From: Tubulanus polymorphus
Taxonomy: Eukaryota > Nemertea > Palaeonemertea > Tubulaniformes > Tubulanidae
Direction: 5' to 3'
NCBI RefSeq assembly: GCF_964204645.1
Contig: NC_134030.1
Location: 4,751,855 to 4,815,854 of the forward strand
DNA: 64,000 nt
Of the stretch, positions 37,971-47,713 are shown one piece after another. The notes under the pieces are model-generated. The model had not been told where the DNA came from, did no database searches, and was given only the letters and a program-made list of their open reading frames with translations. A program made the translations under genes and the position numbers. Position 1 is the first letter of the stretch. Each line of letters begins with the position of its first letter.

Positions 37971-38037
37971 CCTTTAATTGCCAATATAACCATACAAGAT
38001 ATCAACCCTTTAATTGCCAATATAACCATACAAGATA
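37971..38037 (+). repeat. 35-bp direct tandem duplication
   Basis: AACCCTTTAATTGCCAATAT followed by AACCATACAAGAT occurs twice back to back, nearly identical. Confidence 0.85.
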
Positions 38038-38065
38038 GATGATGGCTATTACTAAAAAATCCTAA

Positions 38066-38286
38066 GGCTAAACAAAAATGATACCTTGTTTCTCCGCAGC
38101 GGCCGGGTCATTTTTGTAAAATATGATAAAATTTATAAACAGTTCATTTCTATAGCGGCCGGGTCTGTTATGGTTTAATTGATCACGATTTTAAAAAAAA
38201 GTAATGTATAGGGTAGATAGGCGGCCGACCGGGTCAACATTTAAGCTCAGCAGAGCGGAGAAACAAGGTATCAATTTTGTTTAGCC
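38066..38286. mobile_element. 221-bp MITE with TAA target duplication (PIF/Harbinger-like)
   Basis: Ends GGCTAAACAAAAATGATACC and (minus strand) GGCTAAACAAAATTGATACC, continuing CTTGTTTCTCCGC on both, form an inverted repeat of about 32 bp with one mismatch. The element is flanked by TAA at 38063-38065 and 38287-38289. The three-base TWA-type duplication and the GG start fit PIF/Harbinger MITEs. The interior contains three CGGCC(GAC)CGGGTC motifs. Confidence 0.8.
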
Positions 38287-38289
38287 TAA

Positions 38290-40840
38290 AATCAGTTTTT
38301 ATACTAACCATACAACTTAATTAATATACAATACCTTCAAGGGACCAAATAATCTTGTTTGTTATAACCGTTATATCATGTATGAAATGATCAAATAGTG
38401 CCATTTAGAGATCAAAATCTAGGTTTGTAATAACCAGTGTAGCCTATTGCAAAAAAAAACATCGAGCCTTCATAGCATTACAATGCTCAATTTTGGCTGA
38501 AACTTCTCTTAAAATCTGCTCGTTGAAAAGCAAACTATAATCGATACGACTAAGAATATAGAAGAATTGTTTGTTATGAAAACACCTGTCCGTACTGAAA
38601 TCAGGGAAAACATTTCACGCATCATTGATACATTCAATCATCGCAAAATTTCAATCCAATCGAAGATAACGTCAAGAAAAAAATTGCCGCAAGGCGCAAG
38701 AATTCCACAGATACTTGAAAGTTTCAATTTACCAAAAAGGCACTCGATCAATAATCAGAGTACCGCGATTCATTGAGACCCGCAGAGAAATTCTACAGAT
38801 TGATTTTAATGGGATTTCGATTCTCCAAATGGTTTATTACTGTGGGCGAATTGCTTAGTACTTTAAGTTAATTTAAGTCAACCAAATCTGCTACAAACGA
38901 TGATAACAATGCCGGTTTAAATGTCACTCTGCCAGTAATCCACTGGTTACCTAGTTAAAACTAACATTCGGGCTACTGGACCCCGTTCAGTGGAACTGGG
39001 TCCTGGAGCCGGTTCAATAGTCAGGGCTTAAACATGTCTACGATAATCTTAGTTCTAGAGTTAATCTAACAACATAAGACCAGCCTTAAAGTTTAAGATC
39101 ATTTTTTGGACTTTAAAGTGGTCCACCGTGGAAGCGGCCGCTAATTCTCGATTCGTCAAGATCGCATATACGCCTACAAGACAAATATGGAATGAGCACG
39201 GATTTAAATGCTTTTGGAACATGGATGTATCCGCTTTTTACAGTACAAATATTCTCAACAAGTCTCCCCCTACGGTACTATCTGAAATGCATCGCAAACA
39301 AATTTCCATCACTTCGTAGTTGTGTAGAGCGATACAGCAGGACACAGGACAGTAAAAAAAAAACGACTGAGTCACAGAAATGAGCCTGTTGACTCAGCGC
39401 ACAACGACTCAGTGAGTTGTCCCGAGCAACCACTTGATAGAGCGGGGTGATTTATTACTGAATATAACCACCACGCAACTCTCAAACTGACAGATAAACT
39501 AACTCATAAAACCCCTAATGAATTACACACATATCAGCTACGATATTCATTCTTTCCAGACTCACGGGCTTGTGACACAATTTTATTTACTCCAGTATCC
39601 TAGGTACCATCCATTAAAAAAATTGTGTCTTTTTTATTTCACATCTATAGGATACCGAGTAGGCTAACTGAAGTTGCGTTACAGGTCCCTATGCCACAAA
39701 GAAATAGTAGAACGTTAGCCTCCAGTGACATGACACGTCGCATCATGCAGAATGACTGGTAATAAAGGCTTTGAAGACTCACTGCCTACCACATCACATT
39801 TCTATTCTGTAGTATTCAAAATCATATAGGGGGCCAAACTTTTAACCAAAATTACTGAATTAAACAGAATAAACACCTTTTATCACATCATTTTTTAGTT
39901 CAATATAAGGCAACATATTTTGTGAGGTATCATTTTGAAGATGAATAACTTTAAAGTTTAGCGCTCAAATTAGATGAAGTTATAACACTTTTTTGGAAGT
40001 ATGAATTCAGTTTGAAGGGAAGGGAATATTATACCAATACAGCAGTAGGCCTAACTTTATCAATGATCTAGATCATTACGTTTTTTTCAAACAGTTTTCA
40101 TGATCAGTTTAATTTGTGTAGGCCTATCCGTCTATTGATTTGGGAACTAGTCTATAGGCTATGAATTCCTTTTCATTAAAGCAGGACATGCTCCGTTTAA
40201 CACTTTTCAAACTTGTAGCCAATAATGGTTGACTTGCATTCTTATCATATTCATGCATGATTCGATTGTATATTGTAATACATGTAGTAGGCCTAGTAGG
40301 CTCTACAGTGTGTAACCGTGTAGGTTTCTGGAGTCAGTAAGACTCTTTCTTCAGTTTCAGGGCGAATAGACTAATCTAGGATTACTAATGGTCTCAATAG
40401 ACGTCTCTATTGAAGTTCTATAGACCATTTGACTTGTTATTTGAGTTCACACTGAATTTTCGTTATCAAGAAACATATCTATCAATTATATGTCATTGTC
40501 ATTTTACGCCGAAGCTAAGTAAATGTCAACAAAAAAAACAAAAGGTTTGCGTCAGGCGTGAGGTAATTTTATCAAATTCAAATAAAATCAATTCAATTCA
40601 CCAACAACAACAAAACGCGATCTTTTCTCTCCAATTAAACAAAAAACATGTAATTAAATAAATGAAAAACACGATTATATGCGACTCAATGATAGATTGA
40701 TTTCCGTACGGTTTTCAAATTTGCTTAAAACGACCCAGAAACACTGGAAAATCGAATTTTCTTACCCTATTGTCGATTTCTTAGGATTTCTTTTAGAACT
40801 TTTTGTTGTTTATCGAATTCAGCGCCATCTTGTTTTTCCC
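38290..40840. other. Non-genic stretch
   Basis: AT-rich. TAGGCCTA-type words are frequent. The interval 38960-39125 (TGGAACTGGGTCCTGG, CTTAGTTCTAGAGTTAATC) resembles sequences at 35390-35560 and 41580-41770. No coding exon supported. Confidence 0.35.
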
Positions 40841-40889
40841 GGGGAACTAAGGTGGCAGCATCATCTTACGGAATACTTGTGCCGACATC

Positions 40890-42245
40890 GTTAATCGTCA
40901 TTCGCCAATCGTCAATCGCTTTCGTCATTCGTTGATCGTCGAATGCGTCGCACATGCGCATATACACCGATGTCGGCGCTATTAGCGGCAATTCAAATAA
41001 TGAAGCAAACCTAAGAGCTGGATAAGTATGGAGTACGGAACCGCCGCCTCCCAGAATTCTGCAAAATCATCAATTTATAAAAAAATTTCCTTAGTTTTCC
41101 TCCGTGTTTTCATCACAATTTTTCGTTTGTTGTTTTTTTTTGATAATCCGTCTTAATATTCAATCTATTATTGATTTCTAATTAATTTCTAATTTTAGTA
41201 TCTTGTAGAAGGTAAGTACATTTCAATTTTCAATCTTATGATTTGCAAGTTTAGTTTTTTTTTTCATTTCTCCCATCATTTGAATGAAATTCATCACAAT
41301 TTTCACACAATCTTACTTTTTTTCTGCAGTCCTCCCGAGGTTTTATGTGGAAAATACTCAAATGACAAAAAGAATTTTGTGTTATGTTCTGTTCCCTTCC
41401 ATAAAACGCCTATTAAATAATTTGATTTTATTTTCATTATTTTTCCTTCGCCCTCCCACTTTTTTGCACGTTTAATTTCTGTATAGTCCGGTAATCATAC
41501 TGTCTAGATCTTAAGTCCCTAAAGAGATTTGTCGGTTGTGATATATATTAAGTGTTTCTAAATATTCCAGAAACCACAGTTAATAGATCCAGTTTCCTCT
41601 TTAAAGTTCAATTGACTCGTGTTAAAAGAGTGAACAAAAATAATCTAAGGCTAAAAGTCACACTGAACCGAGAAATGCGGAGGTTGAGTCCGGGACAGTT
41701 GGACTGGGTCCACTGAACTGAGAACTGTGGAAGTCGAATCTGGGATAGTGGGACTGGGTCTAGGACTGTTTACGACGTACATGGACTTCTAGTTTTTCTT
41801 ACTTTCCATACATTCATTTTTTTCAATTTAAAATGTATTTTGTGAAATCCTGTACAGAATACAAGAAAATGAAGTGCGAAGAAATTAAAAGAAAAAAAAT
41901 AAACATTACAAGTTACAAATAAACGAATCTATGTTCTGACGTGCTTGATCAATGATCAAGAGTTACCGCCGTTAGGGACCGAGCAACTCTACCCGTCTGT
42001 GGACTGGTTTCCTGTCCAATTCAATCTTATCGATCGAAGAAGGAGACCGGTAACCAGTCTATCTTCATCCTAGACCCAGTCTAGCCTTCCTCATAATATC
42101 TACAAATGCTATTTAGAGAAATAGATTTTCAGGAAGGTACGAATATACAATAGCACCCTGATTAACGATTGGCAATAAGTGAATGACGAAAAGTAATTGA
42201 CGATTGATGATAAGCGATTAATAGCGAATGACCGCTGACAATGTC
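40890..42245. repeat. Inverted pair of CGTCAATCG-rich tracts
   Basis: 40892-40945 (CATTCGCCAATCGTCAATCG, TTCGTCATTCGTTGATCGTC) and 42163-42235 (TTAACGATTGGCAATAAG, AATTGACGATTGATGATAAG) are roughly reverse-complementary. They could be degenerate ends of an element, or two independent simple repeats. GTAAGTAC at 41212-41219 is a good donor for a possible 5'UTR exon of the downstream ATP-grasp gene. Confidence 0.3.
41654..41763 (+). repeat. Two imperfect tandem copies of a 55-bp unit
   Basis: ACTGAACCGAGAAATGCGGA...GGACTGGGTCC is followed directly by ACTGAACTGAGAACTGTGGA...GGACTGGGTCT. The same words (TGGAACTGGGTCC) appear in the 38.9-kb and 27.3-kb dispersed repeats. Confidence 0.7.
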
Positions 42246-43164
42246 GGCGCAGGCCGGTGAACTGAATTGAACGTATTCCGGTATTTTTTTACCTTGTGCT
42301 ATTTTTATGAGGGATTAATATTACCTGTTACCTGTTTAAACCGGTATTATTTGTATAAACGATAGTCCTGTAGATCAACATGAATGAATTTCTATCATAT
42401 TGTATATTGTATATATTGCATTGTATTGTTGTGTTAAAAGGACTTGTATATATTGGATATCGTCGCATAATGATCTGGCCCGACCGCGGGTTAATCTTTT
42501 AAACCGCATTGGTATCGATTATTGGCATATGTGCGACGTGTAGTTTTGCATTATATGCGTGTGTGGCTCTCATGTAAAATGTAAGTTCACTTTTATCAAA
42601 AAGTAAAACGAGACGGATAGCACTTTGTTAATTTTTTATAACTTGTTTTTTTTATAAGTGAGAGCTTTCGAAGGCCTTTTTAATCTCTTGGAATACGGAA
42701 TTTTTTGAAGAAAACATTGGATGGCGAAGGGATACAAAATAAGAATGAAATTTCCGGGATCTAACAGATCGAATTTATATATAAATTCGATATAAGACAC
42801 GAGGAAAGAGAAACGGATTATTGGCGAACATTTTAATATTTCAAGCCACACCATCAGTAACTTGGAAGTGGTGGCATTACATACAATCTGAACACTTCCA
42901 ATAAACATTTGCGCGAAATTATGGAAGAAAAACTCATACTACAATGCAGTGATACTGTGTTAACCAATTAAATCTATATATGTACAGTCTCTTGCCATGA
43001 CTCTCTGGACTTATTTGCTCGCATTTATTATCAATATCTCTCTTTCACCATTACTATCTCTTCCTTTTATGTATATTCAACTCTTTCATAATCTATTTTA
43101 CTTACATTCATTTTATCGTTGTTCTGCACTATGAATATTTTGGTTTTAGATATTGACCGAAAGA

Positions 43165-44550
43165 ATGATGGCGGCACCATTGACAAGAATAGCAATTCTA
43201 TGCTCGGGACGAGAGGAAGAGGCGTATGCTGAAGATATGCTCGGAAATATTCCACAAGAAATGAAGACGGAAAATGTTAAGTTTGTCAATATCCTGCTGA
43301 AAACCGAGGAGAGTCTGCTAGAATTTACGCTTCGATGTATAGAGCAAATAAAACGAGAAAACTTCGACTTCGTCATATCATTAACCGACAGTACAGCGGT
43401 AGTACACGCTAAAATCCATTCCGTTTTACCAAAGATTCCCGGTCCGTCGTTGGATTCGGTAATGGCGGCGTTTAACAAGATACACGCACGCAAATTCCTA
43501 ATGAAAGATGGTGGAGGCGTGAGGTATACCCACTTAGACGTGAATGCTAGTCCGCAAGATATATCAGATGCCGTCAAACTGGTCGGTTTACCGGCGTTCA
43601 TTAAGCCAATTTGTTTGCACGATTCAATAGGTGTAGCGAAAATCAAGAATGAAAATGATATCAAACCGTGTTTACAAATCATAGAAGAGTCGAAAACACG
43701 GTACCGGAGGAACGATTTTATTGGAGTGGGTGAAATTAGACCTGGTGAAGATGGGGCTATATTGGAAGAATACATCGATTCAAAAGCAATAGCTTCAGTT
43801 GAAGGGTGCGTTGCAAATAGAAATATCATTCATTGGTCAATAACGGATACGTTGTTTTGGCCCAGCAGACCTAGTGCTGTTCTAGGCTGTACATACCCCC
43901 CTCCATTCTCACGCGCTCTTCAAAATGAAATATGGCATGAATTTGATGATATTGTCGGGCGTATGATTGAACTAGGATTCGACAACCAATTCGTCCACGT
44001 TGAAATGTTTATCATGGCCGATAATTCGATCAAAATAATCGAAATAAACCATCGCTTGTCGACGGTCGTAGCGCCACTTTACAGAGCGTGTCTTCACGAT
44101 GGTAACGTAGGGGTCGCTCTGATGGAAATGAACCGAGGGATAATTCCGAAACACCCGCGGCCGAACGGGAAGTGTGGTCTCGGTGGACAAGTGGTAACGT
44201 TTAAATCTGACTTAGCTAAAGATCTTATCGACTTTGAATACGCGAAGTCGATTCCCGATGTTGTTATCATAAAATCACCAAATGAAAATGTAGTTTATCC
44301 TGGTGATGATGGTGGATGTTTTATAGGTGTCGTCAGCGCCTTTGGTGACAACCATCAAGGTAAACCAATGTATCTGAAATATGTCATGTCAAATATCAAG
44401 AATGCATTTACGTATGCCATGAATAATTCTACGTTTCTCTTCCACATTTCAGATGCATTCAAAAAGTTTTTGCGCATTTCTAGAATGATTTTGAAACAAC
44501 CTGAATACAGCCCTTCTGAGATCACTGATGGTGAAGGCACTTCTGATTGA
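43165..44550 (+). CDS. ATP-grasp ligase, paralog 1
   Basis: The reading frame starts at ATG ATG GCG (43165), just after an intron acceptor (GGTTTTAG, 43149), so a 5'UTR exon must lie upstream. The N-terminal part (about 1-110) has a pre-ATP-grasp-like alpha/beta fold ending in GPSLDSVMAAFNKIHARKFL. The ATP-grasp core follows: LPAFIKP (ATP lysine), SIGVAKI, GAILEEYID (adenine hinge), and NSIKIIEINHRLS with the metal-binding Glu and Asn. ATP-grasp enzymes join a carboxylate to an amine or thiol through an acyl phosphate. The substrate is unknown; dipeptide or amino-acid ligases are the nearest comparison. By homology with paralog 2 an intron (44360-44452) is removed, giving 434 residues (exons 43165-44359 and 44453-44550 plus the leader). 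No signal peptide or membrane segment. Probably cytosolic. Confidence 0.85.
   Translation: MMAAPLTRIAILCSGREEEAYAEDMLGNIPQEMKTENVKFVNILLKTEESLLEFTLRCIEQIKRENFDFVISLTDSTAVVHAKIHSVLPKIPGPSLDSVMAAFNKIHARKFLMKDGGGVRYTHLDVNASPQDISDAVKLVGLPAFIKPICLHDSIGVAKIKNENDIKPCLQIIEESKTRYRRNDFIGVGEIRPGEDGAILEEYIDSKAIASVEGCVANRNIIHWSITDTLFWPSRPSAVLGCTYPPPFSRALQNEIWHEFDDIVGRMIELGFDNQFVHVEMFIMADNSIKIIEINHRLSTVVAPLYRACLHDGNVGVALMEMNRGIIPKHPRPNGKCGLGGQVVTFKSDLAKDLIDFEYAKSIPDVVIIKSPNENVVYPGDDGGCFIGVVSAFGDNHQGKPMYLKYVMSNIKNAFTYAMNNSTFLFHISDAFKKFLRISRMILKQPEYSPSEITDGEGTSD
44360..44452 (+). other. 93-nt stop-free, frame-preserving intron (exitron-like)
   Basis: Donor CAAG|GTAAAC and acceptor CACATTTCAG|ATGC. The length is 31 codons with no in-frame stop, so the unspliced message still encodes a complete protein with a 31-residue insert. 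The paralog has a 75-nt intron at exactly the same codon position and phase (46688-46762), and that one carries an in-frame TAA. This is why 44360-44452 is called an intron. Confidence 0.75.
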
Positions 44551-45476
44551 CCCAAACTGTACTACACGATTGTCCTTCGATCACCCGCTCTACATTGCAT
44601 TTCTACTACATGTAGCAGCTAATTTATTAACATTTTATTGGAAATATCTATATATCTTTCAATGAAATTCATCTTATATGAGTCGCATTTACTTTCGTTG
44701 AGATACTCTCTGCTTTCTAACCAAATGTCACTAAAGGTGTCCTCAACACGTAAATGAATGATTGCAATACAAATTATTTTTTGGCAAATAAATAAATACA
44801 TGTGATCGAAAGTTTAAATTATTGAATCTATTTGATCTATCCATCCTTTCGTTGTGGTATTAAACTTGGTGGTTTCGTTGAATAAAGTGCTGTGTTTTAG
44901 GCTGAATTAATTTTGAAAATGTCATAACGCTCGTGATCCGCGCTGACCTCATTCAAGAGGTAAATATGTATGCACAAGAAATGTATGAAGCCGAGTTCGA
45001 GTAACATTTTGACTATCAAACCATCGCCAAGATAACAAACCGTACCGTATTAAATCATAAGTACTCTTTCTTGGCTTAGTTATCAATCTATTGATTATAA
45101 GACTTCCTTTGCACAGGTCATAGTAAATTCAAGGTTTATTTAACCTAGAATGAATTCAGATTATACCGCACCTATGTTAGACACTCGTGGTATCTTCAAT
45201 TCAATAAGTAAGTTTACCGTTTATTACTGATTGTTTCACTCTTAAATTGTTGTTTTCTTGGTTTTGAATATAAGGAAGATATTTCTAGTTCGTTGGAAAC
45301 TTAGATAATTTGATACCATAACTTATGAAAGATTTATCTCCCTTAAGTACGAGGATCAACGCGAACGCTGTTAGATCGCCTTCTTATCTATAAGTCATAT
45401 CCTTGTAAATCAACGGTCGATTACAAAAAGGTGCGCTGTGTAATCACTTTCTGCATCGGTTATTTCCCGGTTTCAG
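44551..45476. other. Intergenic DNA between the ATP-grasp paralogs
   Basis: AT-rich. It must hold the 3'UTR of paralog 1 (AATAAA-like words at about 44788) and a 5'UTR exon of paralog 2. A donor-like AATAAGTAAGTTT at about 45205-45216 is one candidate. The acceptor TTTCCCGGTTTCAG ends at 45476. Confidence 0.4.
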
Positions 45477-45498
45477 ATATAATACGATATAAATTATC

Positions 45499-46866
45499 AT
45501 GGCAGCATCAATAAAAGTAGCGATCCTGTGCTCAGGAAAGGAGGACGAGGCGTATGCGGAGGATGTAGTCGAAAATATTCCAGAAGAAATGAAGACGGAA
45601 AATGTTACATTTGTCAATATCATGCTGAAACCCGAGGAGAGTCTGCTAGAATTTACGCTTCGATGTATAGAGCAAATAAAACGGGAAAACTTCGACTTTG
45701 TCATATCATTAACCGACAGTACAGCGGTAGTACACGCTAAAATCCGTTCCGTTTTACCAAAGATTCCCGGTCCGTCGTTGGATTCGGTAATGGCGGCGTT
45801 TGACAAGATTCACGCACGCAAATACCTGATGAAAGATGGTGGAGGCGTGAGATATGCCCACTTAGACCTGAATGCTAGTCCGCAAGATATATCAGATGCC
45901 GTCAAACTGGTCGGTTTACCGGCGTTCATAAAGCCAGTGTCCTTGCAGTATTCAATCGGAGTGGAAAGAATTGACGACGAAAATGATATCAAACCATGTC
46001 TTCACATTATTAAAGAAATGGATATTCTATACCAGAAAAATGATGTCACCGGCGTCTTCGAAATTATACCTGATGAAGATGGGGCCATATTGGAAGAATA
46101 TATCGATTCAGAAGCAACAGCTACAGCTGAAGGTTGTGTCGCTAACGGAAATATCATTCATTGGTCAATAACGGATACGTTGTTTTGGCCCAGCAGACCT
46201 AGTGTTATTCTAGGATGCGCTTACCCGTCCAAACTCCCTCGAGATCTTCAAGATAAGTTATGGCGTGAATTTGATAATATTGTGGGGCGTATGATTGAAC
46301 TAGGATTCGACAACCAATTCGTCAACGTTGAAATATTCATCATGGCCGATAATTCGATCAAAATAATCGAAATCAACCATCGTTTGTCGACGGTCGTAGC
46401 GCCACTTTACAGAGCGTGTCTTCACGATGGTAACGTAGGGGTCGCTCTGATGGAAATGAACCGAGGAACAATTCCGAAACACCCGCGGCCGAACGGGAAG
46501 TGTGGTCTCGGTGGACCTCTGGTTATATTCAAATCAGGGGTAGCTAAAGATCTAATCGACTTTGAATACGCGAAGTCGATTCCCGATGTTGTGATCATAA
46601 AATCGCCGGATGAAAATATATTTTATCCTGGTGATGATGGTGGATGTGTCGTAGGTACAGTTGGTGTATTTGGAGAAAACCATGAAGGTAAATATATGTT
46701 ATGTTGTTATATCAGTCAAACATCAAGACGCGGATAATTTTATCTATTTCTGGTTATTGCAGATACATTCAAAGAATTTTTGCGCATTTCGAGACGAATT
46801 TTGAAACATCCGGAATACAGCCCTGCTCAGCTCACTGGTAGTGGTTACACACACCATCGCGTCTGA
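45499..46866 (+). CDS. ATP-grasp ligase, paralog 2
   Basis: The frame starts at ATGGCAGCA (45499), 22 nt after an acceptor (TTTCAG, 45476). Exon 45499-46687 joins to 46763-46866 across a 75-nt intron, giving 430 residues. The conceptual C-terminus then continues as DTFKEFLRISRRILKHPEY and ends at TGA 46864-46866. It carries the same ATP-grasp landmarks as paralog 1: LPAFIKPVSL, SIGVERI, GAILEEYID, NSIKIIEINHRLS, KCGLGGP. Identity to paralog 1 is patchy: near-identical DNA over codons about 30-150 and about 255-370, but strongly divergent over codons about 155-235. The unspliced frame stops at 46737 in the intron, so splicing is needed for the full product. The substrate is unknown. Confidence 0.85.
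46688..46762 (+). other. 3' intron of ATP-grasp paralog 2
   Basis: 75 nt, GAAG|GTAAAT...GGTTATTGCAG|ATACATTC, phase 1, at the same position as the 93-nt intron of paralog 1. It contains an in-frame TAA. Confidence 0.8.
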
Positions 46867-46962
46867 TCGACCTCCACTCAATACTGTGGTTGGCCTTTCA
46901 ACTTATTTTGCGTATGGCTGCACGTTGTAAACTGTTGCCTCGCTTTGAACCAGGAAAAGACG

Positions 46963-47283
46963 ATCAATGTCCGTACTATTATGGATTTTATCCATGTAAT
47001 CAACTATTTTAGTTTTGTTCCAATTAATCTTTCGTGATCTATTTACAGGTTCTTCGTTGGTTTCATTTATTATTGTTGATTTGCTAGAAATTTTGATTTC
47101 GATAGGGCAATGAACATCTGAAAATAGTCGGTCGAAACACAACACTTTAAAATGCACGATTTTTTCAAATAGGGGATAACTCGCTATGCCGTAATCGACC
47201 ACAGGAAAATTATCTGACTTATCTGACTTAACGCATGTGTGTTTGCCCACAATTTTATCTTCACCGAGACGACCATTACATAT
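46963..47283 (-). pseudogene. LINE copy A, ORF2 linker fragment (left of insertion)
   Basis: Nearly identical to 62606-62929 in LINE copy B. It encodes the end of the endonuclease domain and the following linker (KHTCVKSDKSDNFPVVDYG, DVHCPIEIKISSKS). Homology stops abruptly at 46963, about 100 bp past the paralog 2 stop codon, so copy A has lost its RT and 3' end. At 47283 it is interrupted by a 4850-bp insertion and resumes at 52134. Confidence 0.85.
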
Positions 47284-47713
47284 TTAGCAAGGAGTATTTT
47301 TATCTGGAACTGCGGATTGTGTTTTTATGTTTAAATATTGTAATCAATATTTTGCCAGGTCATTTGTAGCTAAGAAAACATATTTGTAGATTTTTCCTAT
47401 GTCCATTAATGGATCTAACCCTTAGTCTTTGTCACTTTTACCCGGATACCGTTTTGGCAGCTCAAGTAGGCTGTCTTGTTTAGTGAGTACTTTGTCTGCC
47501 CAGCGAACTGGCACTATTTTTGAATAAGTGATGTAATAGCAATATAAACAACTCTCAACTCACCTGCCCTCGCAACTAGTTTAGCTCTCATCAGGTAATT
47601 AGTGTCTTAATATGTCATTAAGATTTGGATGAACCAATCGCTAGAAGTTTTGGTCACTAATTTCTTGATGGGAGTGTCTTAATCAACTTGGTTTTTGGCA
47701 GCACAGATTTGAT

